Assembly (NCBI GenBank): GCA_024516035.1
Contig: CM044961.1
Location: 8,167,537 to 8,231,536 of the forward strand
Origin: Bactericera cockerelli
Taxonomy: Eukaryota; Arthropoda; Insecta; Hemiptera; Triozidae
Length of the DNA: 64,000 nt
Reading direction: 5' to 3'
In this document: piece by piece, positions 1 to 10,005 of the stretch
Layout: the number at the start of each line of letters is the position of its first letter
How positions within the stretch are numbered: the stretch's first letter is position 1
Program-made: the position numbers and the translations under genes
The notes under the pieces: model-generated
The model's input: only the letters and a program-made list of their open reading frames with translations
The model's database searches: none
Told to the model about the DNA's origin: nothing

Positions 1-365
1 GTAAAGTATCTGCTGTTTCATGGCTACGTCTACAGTAGCTTCTGTTTCATGGCTATGAAGTAACCCGAGGCATGGTCATATAATATTTTTTTTTCTTCAT
101 AAATATAATACACTACACGCAATGAGGCATTGTCTTACATCGTTTTGGACTGAGGAACAAGAAGAAAGCATTGAATAGAATCCCTCAGCTTTGAGAGAGA
201 AAGAACGATAAAGAATAAATTGGTAAAGATGTCTGTCACCCTCTTTCATGAAAGATTCATTCTAGTTTAGAAAAACAGGAACAATATGGGAACTGTAGGA
301 TGCTGAGTAACCCATTCTTCTCTAGTCCTTTTCACTACCAGGGTGATGTTTATGAGGGTCTGTTT
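1..365. other. no gene seen
   Basis: AT-rich sequence with no coding potential. The only structure is a short direct duplication of a ctgtttcatggcta motif in the first 55 bases. Confidence 0.5.
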
Positions 366-600
366 TTAATTTACCGTCGCTTTCAACACCAATGACTATA
401 TCCAAGACGGGATTTCACCCTCCAATTGCTTAAAGAAACGCACAAACTAGTTCCTCAAATTAAATTCACCAAGCCTGGGTGGGGCCGGGAATTGCCACCT
501 TTCCAAATCCTAACCTCAATGGATGTCCAAATTTTAGTGAAGGAATGAGCACTGGTTCAGTCAAAGTCCCATCAACGCTGGCTATAAGGCTGGCTTATAA
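366..600 (-). repeat. diverged 5S-derived SINE copy
   Basis: It aligns by eye, with many changes, to the better preserved 5S-derived SINE at 32631-32904. Shared blocks are cgtcgctttcaac, the accctcc block, gtggggccggga, taacctc..tggatgtcc and catcaacgctggc. The 5S-like head lies at the right edge, so the element reads on the minus strand. It looks old. Confidence 0.6.
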
Positions 601-1329
601 GGGTCTGTTTCCTGGTATATAGAATAGACATAATATATAGTCATATACCTACATAGACATACCTACATAATTTGGTATCGTTATTTTTATGCTGTTGTTA
701 GGTGTTATGAAAGGAGAAATTATTAGAAATAAGAAAGAATGGTAGACAAAATAATAATTCATCTTTTAACAATGATTTTTTTGTAATTTTTTTTGGACCG
801 AAAGGGCACCTAGAGAAAAAAGAATAAATTTAATTAAATGATCAAACATGGCTGCCCCCCCCCCTTCCTCCCCCATCTTCTATTGAGAAATATTTAATAG
901 ATCGCGCTTTATGAAATTAAAAGCAATTTATAAACATCCATCCGGGGTCCAGAATTTCAAAATTTTGCTTCCATACTGTTCTTTAGATTATATTTTCACT
1001 CATTTAATTTATTTCAATCTTGATTTATTATTTAATAGTTTTTTCGTTCTTCCATTTTTGTATTAAATTTCATAGGTATTGGTAGCATGCATGGGTGAGG
1101 TGCTGAGAGATTGGTAATAATATTTTTGTTATTTGATGAGGGTGTTTCTTTAGAACAATATGATACATACATATATATTTATATTAATTCGATTCTTGGA
1201 TTCCATGATTTTCATGATTTCATGATGATATTTTTATTATTAAAAATACACACACATATGAAATAGGGGCAAGATTATTGCTCAATTATTGCTCATGGCA
1301 ATCTCTTCCAACCAACCCTTTTTATATTG
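601..1329. other. no gene seen
   Basis: AT-rich DNA with homopolymer runs and no recognisable coding or repeat structure. Bases 1265-1320 contain a partial match to the family-E block (ttgctc..caatctcttcca). Confidence 0.4.
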
Positions 1330-1490
1330 ATATTGTTAACAATGTGCATTGGTAGTAAAGTGGTTCACGAAATTTTTCTCATTTAGTTGAGTTTGTCACC
1401 ACATTATAATAAGACTCTGAGGGTTAGGTGGTATAGAAAATGCTTTGAGAATTAACTTTGCCTGGTGGTTACCTATTTGTGGCTATTTTT
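1330..1490 (+). repeat. SINE family F, partial copy
   Basis: It shares the block gagtttgt.accacat.ataataagactctgagggttaggtgg and the ending gcctggtggttacc with copies at 10905-11035 and, reversed, 36860-37065. The tRNA-like head is not clear in this copy. Confidence 0.6.
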
Positions 1491-1729
1491 CGATGGTCAC
1501 AAAATTTCTTCTTTAAAATCATTCACATCGTGATTCCATAATTATTCACAGAGTTAAGATATGGTTTCTAATTTATTACTGCAGTGCTAATATCGTGACA
1601 AACAACTTTGCAGGCACACACAGTAACCTCACCCAACCTGAATGGAGGTGGAATCCAAACACGTATTACCACTTTTATTCTACGGATGGGCTCAAAACCA
1701 AGATTCGATACTTCCCTATCGGGAAATCG

Positions 1730-1915
1730 ACCTCATTAGTTTGATCGATAAGGCGGCGGACTTGTAACCTGGAGGTCGGTGCTTTAAGTCCCGGTTACAC
1801 CGTATTAGATTTAGTAAAGCGAGTTTGAGTAGTTGTGATATCACGCAAGTGATTAACACAAATATAATTACTATTAGGACATCGATGTCGCTAATGATGT
1901 CCAATATCTTGTTCA
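1730..1915 (+). repeat. SINE family A (tRNA-derived), target of the hAT insertion
   Basis: The tRNA-like head (ttgatcgataaggcggcgg, cttgtaacctggaggtcgg, a degraded B box gctttaagtccc) is followed by the family tail with gtttgagtagttgtgatatcac and gattaacacaaat. Similar copies occur at 23238, 60982 and 61161 and reversed at 25141 and 58978. The hAT element at 1924 follows directly. Confidence 0.75.
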
Positions 1916-2034
1916 CGGACCAACATGCGCGGATATAGGGGGGGGGTACGGGGGGCACGTGCCCCCCCAGATTTTTTCGGTAAGCGGTGTTTCTCAAATT
2001 TCATTATACCTAACCCCGTATAAAAAATGAGTAA

Positions 2035-2590
2035 GGGGGGCACGGGCCCCAAAATAATGCCCAATTCTAAGACTAATCCCGTAAAAAAGAGATCTCAATA
2101 AGATAGGGGGGCACGGGCCCCAAAATAATTCCCAATTCTAAGACTAATCCCCTAAAAAAAAGATCTCAATAAGTTAGGGGGGCACGGGACCCAAAATAAT
2201 TCTCAATTCTAAGCCTAATCCCGTAAAAAAAATCTCAATAAGTTAGGGGGGCACGGGACCCAAAATAGTTCCCAATTCTAAGACTAATTCCGTTAAAAAA
2301 AAAAGATCTCAATAAGCTAGGGGGCACGTGACCCAAAATAATTCCCAATTCTAAAACTAATCCCGTTAAAAAGAAGATCTCAATAAGTTAGGGGGGCACG
2401 GGACCCAAAATAATTCCCAATTCTAAAACTAATCCCGTTAAAAAGAAGATCTCAATAAGTTAGGGGGGCACGGGACCCAAAATAATTCCCAATTCTAAGA
2501 CTAATCCCGTTTAAAAAAAAGATCTCAATAAGTTAGGGAGGCACGGGACCCAAAATAATTCCCAATTCTAAGACTAATAAGAAATAACTA
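2035..2590. repeat. 72-bp minisatellite inside the hAT element
   Basis: About eight units with starts spaced 69-73 bp (cacggg at 2041, 2112, 2183, 2252, 2325, 2397, 2469, 2542). Each unit holds a G-run plus cacggg(a/c)ccc, aataattcccaattctaag, actaatcccgt and agatctcaataagt. Units differ mainly in the A-run length and a few substitutions. Confidence 0.9.
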
Positions 2591-2689
2591 AATAATAAAG
2601 TTGTCAAATTCACACAGATTGTCCGAGAAACCTGAAATTTTACCTATAGGTCCATTTGGATCAGGGAATTTATCTCTAATCTCTAGGGT

Positions 2690-3115
2690 TCAGCTACACG
2701 GGGTAAGGACAAAAAATGAATGGGTGACACAAAAAAATCACATCTTTCGACCGAAATTAAATTTTTTTTCTCAAAATTTATCGTGACGGCGCCACGGCGG
2801 CGGCGTATCAACTCAAAAAGAGAAAGTTTTAAGCAAAAGTTCAAGTTTTTATTTGAGATATCAATCACGAAATTCTGATGAGCCGTTTTTGAGCTACGTT
2901 GAGTAAGGACATAAAATGGATGGGTCAACAAAAAGTATTTATGTTTTTTGACCTGAATGACATTTTTCTCGAAATTTGCCCTGACGACCTATCAACTCAA
3001 AGCGAGAATGTTTTTGCAAGGGTTGGAGTCTTCATTTGACATATTGATCGCGAAATTCTGATGAGCCATTCTTGAGCTCCAGTAAGGACAAGAAATGGAT
3101 GGGTGACACGAAAAA
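2690..3115. repeat. tandem repeat of about 190 bp inside the hAT element
   Basis: The marker taaggac..aaaatg.atgggt recurs near 2704, 2903 and 3082, giving spacings of about 200 and 179 bp. Other shared blocks are tatcaactcaaa, cgaaattctgatgagcc and ttgagct. The first unit holds an extra GC-rich stretch near 2788-2808. Confidence 0.75.
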
Positions 3116-3121
3116 TATTGA

Positions 3122-3190
3122 CATTTGTGTGTATGTGGGCGTGTGTGTGTTTGTGTGTGTGGGTGTGTGTGTATGTGTGTGTGTGCGTGC
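3122..3190. repeat. (GT)n microsatellite
   Basis: Imperfect gtgtgt run close to the right end of the hAT element. Confidence 0.85.
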
Positions 3191-3349
3191 TTGCTAGTTA
3201 GGCATACTGTGCGATTGTGCCCCCCCAGTACAAGAGGGCTATATCCGCGCATGCGGACCAATGGCAGTTTTTTTCTATTATTTTTGTATTTATATTTTAT
3301 TTAACTTAAAAATTGTCTTCTCCTTTTTTCTCTCTTTTATCTTTTTTTT

Positions 3350-3400
3350 ATCAAGGGTGGTGCGGAAGAGAATGCCGTTGGCATTAGCACCGCCCTTGAT
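3350..3400 (+). other. strong nested hairpin in a probable LINE 3' region
   Basis: Bases 3350-3363 (atcaagggtggtgc) pair with 3387-3400 (gcaccgcccttgat), 14 pairs with one G-U. The loop holds a second small stem, aatgcc/ggcatt. About 100 bases downstream lies a taaataaac block and an (aat)n run ending near 3510, so the hairpin may sit in the 3' untranslated part of a truncated non-LTR element. The retroelement identity is inference. Confidence 0.55.
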
Positions 3401-3649
3401 CAAGTTTAGTTTTATTAATTTCAATTTCTAATGTAGTATATTTGTATATATTATATTCTATGTCATTTGTAAATAAACTTTGATCCAACATGATTAATAA
3501 TAATAATAACAACTTTTTTGGTATCCTGAGGCTATATGATTCGTCCAGAAATGTGAAAAACTGGATAGGTCAAATTTTCGACGAATCCAATACTTTTCTT
3601 TATTATAGGATAATCTAGGAAAGTAAAAGTAGAAAGTTATCTATCAACT

Positions 3650-3777
3650 TGTGGTTATCACTATATTCACTATAGTGATATTCGTCATCATTCAATCAAA
3701 CTCGCTCTACTAAATTTTTGTTCAACACGAGACTCGAACCACGGACGTCCGGTTACGAGACACTATCGATCGAGCTA
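3650..3777 (-). repeat. SINE family A-like copy
   Basis: Read on the minus strand: a tRNA-like head with agctcgatcgatag and a good B box ggttcgagtctcg, then the tail block gagcgagtttga. The mariner-like element begins at its head, so the SINE was there first. Confidence 0.6.
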
Positions 3778-4414
3778 TACAGGGTGGACCAAAAAAACGT
3801 TTACACCCGTTAATGGTAGATTACTGACGACATTTCTAGGACGGATCTGCAATCCGTTTTTTCGGATTCGCCTTTATAACTGCACAAAGTGATTTTTTGC
3901 AACTTTCTGAAAAAGTCCGACTTTGGCTTATTCTTCAGGTCAGAACTTTTTTCCTATTTAAGATGAGTTGATTCTGAACATTTCTGCAGAAAGCCAACAA
4001 AATTTCGATGTTTCTAGCTACACTACTTTGTTTTTTACGATTTGGTTTGTCATATTTTTTTACACCTGAACAGAAAAAAAAACACCCAAAAAACTTTTTT
4101 ACTAAATAAAACACTCGACATTTGTCCGAACAAATGTTGGCACAGACATGGGCAAGTTTGATAAAAGTTGGCGGCCGCCCCGAGGATGCTAAAAAATAAT
4201 TTTTCGATTTTTTATCACGTGATCTTCTGGGAAAAATGATTAGATGTTTGCCAAAAACTATTCAAAAATCCTAAGAGTTTTCTAGCTGTAGACTGTGTAA
4301 GGGCGTCTTGTATTGTTTACATAAATTGTTTACATTGCTTTTTTTGAATACCGCGGTCTCACATGCCTCAAAATTCAAATGATAAATTTCGTGCTTCTCA
4401 GATTGTCAGTGGTG

Positions 4415-4480
4415 TTAGCTAGATGTGGTAGTGCTAAGAGTGTAAGATACATGACCGAGGTTCAATTCTCGACGGTGAAT
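4415..4480 (+). repeat. tRNA-like module within mariner copy 1
   Basis: It contains tagctagatgtgg (A-box-like) and ggttcaattctc (B-box-like) at normal tRNA spacing. The same module is in copy 2 near 8928-8995. It could give the element an internal Pol III promoter; it does not look like a working tRNA. Confidence 0.45.
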
Positions 4481-4984
4481 AATATTTTAATTATCAAAAA
4501 AATCTGATGAAATATTTTATTCATACCTGTATCTGACCTGTTGTAACACCAAAAACTTATGGTTTTTTTGGCGGTAATACCATCTGTAAATTGAGTTATC
4601 TCAGATACTATTGGTATCACAATACACATAATTATTATTCATGTAAGCCCCTGAGAGACTGCCTTGATAATGTAAGGATGGTTTTTCTTATGCTTCCCTA
4701 CGAGAGAAAAAAAAAAACTAGCGAATTTTCCAAACGAAAATAGAGGTTATGAAATAAATCCAGGTAAATATGTAGGTAGGTTCTTCTATCATAAACAATA
4801 CAATTAAATAACAAATATTTACCGATAGCCAACTCTTAATAGAAGTCTTGAAAAAAAAAAGATAATATTTTGAAAATTAATAAACTTTTGCAGTCTTTAT
4901 TATGTTTTATACTATTTTGATATAAACAAAAAGGTATTTGAAAAAACATTTTGTGTTAGTAGTTCAATGAGAAACGATTAGACG

Positions 4985-5040
4985 CGCACGATTAGCTCAG
5001 TGAAAAGCTAGTCCACCCGGTCCGAACGCCAGAGCCAGCA
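4985..5040 (+). repeat. second tRNA-like module within mariner copy 1
   Basis: It has gattagctcagtg (A box) followed by ggtccgaacgcc (weak B box). Copy 2 at 9498-9552 keeps the fuller gctcagtggtaagc form. The module is tRNA-derived, not a functional tRNA. Confidence 0.45.
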
Positions 5041-5187
5041 AAAAATTCATGACTACAAAATAAAAAAGACTGTTGCCATTTTTTATTTAGCCATAGTACA
5101 CACTATGGATTCTCCTCACACAAATTTTTGAAACCAATGGTGACTTTAGTACCTTAGTTCTAACTCAGAACTGTCCCTCTACCTTCT

Positions 5188-5220
5188 TGCCTTTCTCTCT
5201 CTCTCTCTTTCGCTCTCTGC

Positions 5221-5291
<71 letters not shown>
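5188..5291. repeat. (CT)n microsatellite
   Basis: Interrupted ctctct tract of about 100 bp next to the transposase relic. Copy 2 has a shorter version at 9707-9773. Confidence 0.9.
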
Positions 5292-5294
<3 letters not shown>

Positions 5295-5307
5295 TCTCAA
5301 TTCCCTT

Positions 5308-5525
5308 AGAGGAACTGTTGGAAGTGGCGTCCACCTTCCTGGTTGCAAAAGTTGAACCTCTTCTTCATGTTCCGTCGAATGTTGCGGAAGATTCCAGATT
5401 TTTCTGTCAGATCATCGAATGCCAACAGGATTCTTGCTACCAGATTCTGCTACTCTTGTGTCTCCACTGGTATTTCGTAAACTATGTTTTTCACGTGATC
5501 CCAAATGTTCCTGTTGGCAGCTCCA
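5308..5525 (-). pseudogene. transposase C-terminal relic (mariner-like), copy 1
   Basis: Read on the minus strand, about 70 codons run to a TAA just before the CT tract. The visible pattern is IWDHV..IVYEIPVE, then NLVARILLAFDDL, then RRNMKKRFNFCNQEGGRHFQQFL at the end (spread over about 50 residues). This matches the typical end of IS630/mariner-type transposases: an amphipathic 'L..RI..AF' helix followed by 'R...C...GG.H....L'. One TAG codon interrupts the frame just before NLVAR, and the catalytic DDE/D core is absent. Copy 2 has the same stop, so the break predates duplication of the family. It has no function now; family assignment rests on motif resemblance. Confidence 0.6.
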
Positions 5526-6489
5526 TATGCTAAAAATGCATATCCAAATAATAATAATTATGTAACTTGTACTAAAGAAACTCAAGAAGTTTAAAGATAA
5601 TATTTCATAGAATGCAGAAAAATATGCTTGAAAACTATCATCGAGAAACAAAAAATCATTCATTTGACTGGCCTTTAATTAATTCCAAGGAAAATAATTA
5701 TCAGACATAAATAGCTAATTACTCTTTCAGTACAAGACGACCCTACACGGTCAACACTTTTAAGATTTTGAACATCATTTTTTGAGACTTACCTGGTTTG
5801 TTTACCCAGAAGATCACGTGATAAAAAATCGTAAAATTATTTTTTTAGCATCCATGGGTTGGCCGCCAACTTTTATCAAACTTGCCCATGTCTGTGCCAA
5901 ATTTTGCTCGGGCAAATCTTGAGTGTTTCAAAGTGTAAAAAATTTACATGAGAATTTTTTTTCTATTCAGGTGTCAAAAAAGATGCCAAACCAAACCGTA
6001 AAAAACAAAGTAGTGTAGCAAGAAACATCGAAATTTTGTTGGCTTTCTGCAGAAATGTTCAGAATCAACTCATCTTAAACAGGAAAAAAGTTCTGATCTG
6101 AAGAATAAGCCAAAGTCGGACTTTTTCAGAAATTTGCAAAAAATCACTTTGTGCAGTTATAAAGGCGAATCCGAAAAAACGGATTGCAGATCCGTCCTAG
6201 AAATGTCGTCAGTAATCTACCATTAACGGGTGTAAACGTTTTTTTGGTCCACCCTGTATATACTGAATCGATATACATGCATACCTAAGTATACGAATTA
6301 AAAAATTATACCACATCTAAATATTGATAATATTCAACATAAAATGTGTTTCTTTGTGTTATTACATCACAGTTTTAGTGGATAGCGCAGAATTATAGGA
6401 CTTTACCGTATATCTTTGCTACCCTAATAATATCTTATTGTTGCCTATAATTCCGCCACTGCTCGCTGCACACATTAAAGCACTTAGTC

Positions 6490-6628
6490 ATTTTTCCTCA
6501 CGAGGTATGAGTGGACCCCGGAATACCCAAGTACAGAGCAGAAAAAATCTTGCCCCACCGGGGATCGAACCCAGGTCACCATGCATGCAATGCCTAGCGC
6601 GCTAACTCACTCGGCCACAGTGACTACT
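6490..6628 (-). repeat. SINE family B (tRNA-derived)
   Basis: The minus strand reads gtagtcactgtggccgagtg, a tRNA-like head with B box gggttcgatccccgg, then a tail with ttttttctgctctgtacttggg and ggggtccactcatacctcgtg. Related copies are at 8667, 16535 (reversed), 22449 and 24700. Confidence 0.8.
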
Positions 6629-6777
6629 GATTTAGAAAGTAGATAACGAAGTATTGATAATATTAGAAAATAATTTCACTCTGAAAGGTTAGACTAGAAT
6701 ACTAGATGAAGAAATGAACCCCTCGATCCCCTTCTTAACAAACGCGCCTGACTTCCCAACTACCTTCACAATGGTTT

Positions 6778-6972
6778 CACGTGTTACTATGGCAACCAAT
6801 CAATAACTTCCTTCAAGAATAATTTTAAACATGGCCGCGTAGAAATGAACCAATGAGAACGTATTATTATCAGCTGCTGAGCAGAGCAGGATATTCTGTG
6901 TTTTCTTCTAACCAATAGTGTTATAGACCACGCCCCTCGATAGTATGGAGGGTCAACTGTTGCCATGACAAC
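6778..6972. promoter_or_regulatory. CCAAT/X-box cluster, candidate host promoter
   Basis: Within 195 bp lie an E-box cacgtg (6778-6783), an RFX X-box-like gttactatggcaac (6783-6796), three CCAAT boxes (6796-6800, 6850-6854, 6912-6916), a GC-box-like ccacgcccc (6928-6936) and a near-ideal X-box gttgccatgacaac (6959-6972). X-boxes bound by RFX factors are typical of ciliary gene promoters, and CCAAT boxes are common in TATA-less promoters. An ATG follows at 6992 on the plus strand with a short open stretch and a possible donor site (agggtacg), but I recognise no protein. Promoter function is inference. Confidence 0.4.
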
Positions 6973-7142
6973 GTAATATATTTCTATTTCCATGTTGTTT
7001 CAAAATATCAGGGCTGCAATTAATGGAATTTGGATAAAGGGTACGATAGTTTTTTCTTTAACAGTAGCCAGATCCAGAAGCACTTTCTACTCTCCAAATC
7101 TCCGTTTCAACCGTGACACAACAAACTTTGATATTATTGCGT

Positions 7143-7200
7143 TCAATTTTTTTTTTTTTTTTTTAATGAACATTTATTTAAAGAGAGGTCTATAACAATC
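7143..7200 (-). repeat. poly(A)-tailed retroposon 3' end (family G)
   Basis: The minus strand gives gattgttatagacctctc, tttaaataaat and an A-run. The same block with an A-run is at 35290-35335 on the plus strand. It is probably the 3' tail of a LINE or SINE; the body is not identified. Confidence 0.5.
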
Positions 7201-7700
7201 GAAGTCCTTGCCCCTCTAACTGTAATTTTTTTTTTTTTAATTGTGATATTATTATTGATAAACCAAAATTGGTTGAAAATTACAGTATTTCTAAAAGGTA
7301 ACATAATAAATAAATAAATGAGATTAATCTGTAAAGTTTATGGAGGTGATTTAGATAATAACCAAAGTACAATGAAAAAGTAAAATAATAATAAAATAAA
7401 AATATAGAATGGTTAAATTGAATTTAAAAGGGCAAAGGCTCTGATTAAAAATATAGGATACAAATATACAGTGTAAAAAGGTAAAAGTAAAAGGTAAAAT
7501 GCATAGTGAGAGGGTATCAGGAAACTAAATCTTGCTGTAAAGCTTGGAAATTCTCAAGAAATATAGAATGGTTTTCAAATTTTTACCAATGAGAGTGCGT
7601 TGTGTGAAAGTTGAAAGGGAGATTCGGGTATTTGGAGAGTGGAAAGTGTTTCTGGAATGGGCTACAGGCATTTAACAGTTTTGTTATTTAATTATTCCTA
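7201..7700. other. no gene seen
   Basis: AT-rich sequence with T/A runs and (aataa)-type repeats. No coding or recognised repeat structure. Confidence 0.4.
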
Positions 7701-8267
7701 CCTATACAGGGTGGACCAAAAAAACGTTTACACCCGTTAATGGTAGATTATTGACGACATTTCCAGGCCGGATCTGCAATCCGTTTTTTCGGATTCGCCT
7801 TCGTAACTGCACAAAGTGATTTTTTGCAACTTTCCGAAAAAGTCCGACTTTGGCTTATTCTTCAGGTCAGTACTTTTTTCCTGTTTAAGATGAGTTGATT
7901 CTGAACAATTTTGCAGAAAGCCAACAAAATTTCGATGTTTCTAGCTACACTACTTTGTTTTTTACGATTTGGTTTGTCATATTTTTTTACACCTGAACAG
8001 AAAAAAAACACCCAAAAAAACTTTTTTACTAAATAAAACACTCGACATTTGTCCGAACAAATTTTGGCACAGACATGGGCAAGTTTGATAAAAGTTGGCG
8101 GCCGCCCCGAGGATGCTAAAAAATAATTTTACGATTTTTTATCACGTGATCTTCTCGGAGAAATTATTAGATGTTTGGCAAAAACTCTTCAAAAATCCTA
8201 GGAGTTTTCTAGCTGTAGACTGTGTAAGGGCGTCTTGTATTGTTTACAAAAATTGTTTACATTGCTT

Positions 8268-8832
8268 TTGACATTTTCATGTCTTTGCTCTGGCACATAA
8301 CCAAAATTATGTGACGAAATTATGTAACGAAATTATGTAACGATATTATGTAACGATATTATGTAACGATATTATGTAACGATATTATGTAACGAAATAT
8401 CGAATTGTAAAGGGAGAGAAGTCTTCTAATATCGGATATCGATATTATGGTTTCGATATTATCGATATACCTAATATCGATATTTTCGTTTCGATATTGC
8501 AACCCTAAGAGAAGAGGGAAAGTGTGTGTCATGCGCACAAATTTGGTCAGTTGGGTTTTGGACCTTGAATAGTAAAGATGAAAATGTCGAAATGGTTGCA
8601 GACTCGTATGCAAGCGTTTTTTTAAACAAAAATTTAACATCGCTTTCAACTGCATGGTCATATCAGTAGTCACCGTGGCAGAGGCATTGTACGCATGGTG
8701 ACCTGGGTTCGATTCCCAGCGGGGCAGGAATTTTTTCCTTTAGTCCTATATCACAGTATTTCAAAATGTTTTGGGGTAAGTTTCCATCTCTTACACATAC
8801 ACAAGTTATGGCAATTCTAATGTAATGTTTGC
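8268..8832. repeat. composite insertion inside mariner copy 2
   Basis: This block is absent from copy 1, which runs straight from ttacattgctttt into the T-run before gaataccgcgg. It holds a 13-bp array (taacgatattatg, about 8305-8400), a stretch rich in atatcgatat, a fragment matching the tail of the 5S SINE (cgctttcaactg.catggtcatatca near 8643) and a SINE-B head. Confidence 0.7.
8667..8760 (+). repeat. SINE family B, truncated
   Basis: The head gtagtcaccgtggc, tgtacgcatggtgacctggg and B box gggttcgattcccagc are followed by ggcaggaattttttcc. It joins the 5S-SINE tail fragment directly on its left. Confidence 0.75.
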
Positions 8833-9706
8833 CTTTTTTTTTTGAATACCGCGGTCTCACATGCCTTCATCAGCCAGTTTAGGAAAATTCAAATGATAAA
8901 TTTCGTGCTTCTCAGATTGTCAGTGGTGATAGCTAGATGTGGTAGTGCTAAGAGTGTAAGACGCATGACCGAGGTTCAATTCTCGACGGTCAATATTATT
9001 TTAATTATCAAAAAAATCTGATGGAATATTTTATTCATACCTGTATCTGACCTGTTGTAACACCAACAACTTATGGTTTTTTTTGGGGGTAATACCATCT
9101 GTAAATTGAATTATATCAGATACTATTGGTATCACAATACACATAATTATTATTCATGTAAGCCCCTGAGAGACTGCCTTGATAATGTAAGGATGGTTTT
9201 TCTTATGCTTCCCTACGAGAGAAAAAAAAACTAGCGAATTTTCCAAACGAAAATAGAGTTTATGAGATAAATCCAGGTAAATATGTAGGTAGGTTCTTCT
9301 ATCATAAACAATACTAATTAAATAACAAATATTTACCGATTGCCAACTCTTAATAGAAGTCTTGAAAAAAACAAGATAATATTTTGTAAAATTAATAAAC
9401 TTTTGCAGTCTTTATTATGTTTTATACTATTTTGATATAAACAAACAGGTAAAAAAAAACATTTTGTGTTAGTATGTTCAATGAGAAACGATTAGAAGCG
9501 CACGATTAGCTCAGTGGTAAGCTAGTCCACCCGGTCCGAACGCCAGAGCCAGCAAACAATTCATGACTACAAAATAAAAAAGACTGTTGCCATTTTTTAT
9601 TTAGCCATAGTACACACCATGGATTCTCCTCACACAATTTTTTGAAACCGATGGTGACTTTAGTACCTTAGTTCTTACTCAGAACTGTCCCTCTACCTTC
9701 TTGCCT

Positions 9707-9736
9707 TTCTCTCTCTCTCTCTCTTTCGCTCTCTGC

Positions 9737-9767
<31 letters not shown>

Positions 9768-9773
9768 CCTCCC
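9707..9773. repeat. (CT)n microsatellite
   Basis: Shorter counterpart of the tract at 5188-5291. Confidence 0.9.
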
Positions 9774-9784
9774 TTCTTAATTCC

Positions 9785-10005
9785 CTTAGAGGAACTGTTG
9801 GAAGTGGCGTCCACCTTCCTGGATGCAAAGGTTGAACCTCTTCATCATGTTCCGTCAAATGTTGCGGAAGATTCCAGGTTTTTCTGTCAGGTCATCGAAT
9901 GCCAACAGGATTCTTGCTACCAGATTCTGCTACTCTTGCGTCTCCACTGGTATTTCGTAAACTATGTTTTTCACGTGATCCCAAATGTTCCTGTTCGCAA
10001 CTCCA
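9785..10005 (-). pseudogene. transposase C-terminal relic (mariner-like), copy 2
   Basis: Same relic as at 5308-5525, with a few substitutions. On the minus strand the 'NLVARILLAF' helix and the final cysteine/glycine-rich pattern are preserved, and the same TAG codon precedes the helix. No catalytic domain is present. Conservation of the stop in both copies points to a common, already inactive source element. Confidence 0.6.

Larger units (their letters stand above)
1924..3253. mobile_element. non-autonomous hAT-type DNA transposon
   Basis: The ends are perfect 15-bp inverted repeats, catgcgcggatatag at 1924-1938 and its complement at 3239-3253. Both sides carry the direct duplication cggaccaa (1916-1923 and 3254-3261), eight bases as made by hAT (and P) transposases. 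The G-run followed by ggcacgtgccccccc just inside the left end, and the ccccccc near the right end, resemble common hAT MITE termini. No transposase is encoded. The 1330-bp interior is mostly tandem repeats (a 72-bp minisatellite, then a unit of about 190 bp), so this is a non-autonomous copy swollen by repeat expansion. Confidence 0.8.
3780..6256 (-). mobile_element. mariner-like (IS630-Tc1-mariner) non-autonomous transposon, copy 1
   Basis: It starts cagggtggaccaaaaaaacg and ends with the complement, flanked by TA on both sides (3778-3779 and 6257-6258). The inverted repeats are unusually long, about 450 bp (3780-4231 and 5806-6256), with scattered differences. The 2477-bp body holds two tRNA-like modules (4415-4480 and 4985-5040), a CT microsatellite and a minus-strand relic of a transposase C-terminus. 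No full transposase ORF remains, so movement needed an enzyme from elsewhere. Copy 2 lies at 7707-10741. Confidence 0.85.

Noticed and set aside
2860..2895. ctgatgag as another hammerhead core
   Set aside because: No GAAAC partner or pairing helices nearby.
5318..5533. 71-codon plus-strand frame, repeated at 9798-10013
   Set aside because: Shadow of the minus-strand transposase relic; the mariner-type motif is only in the minus frame.
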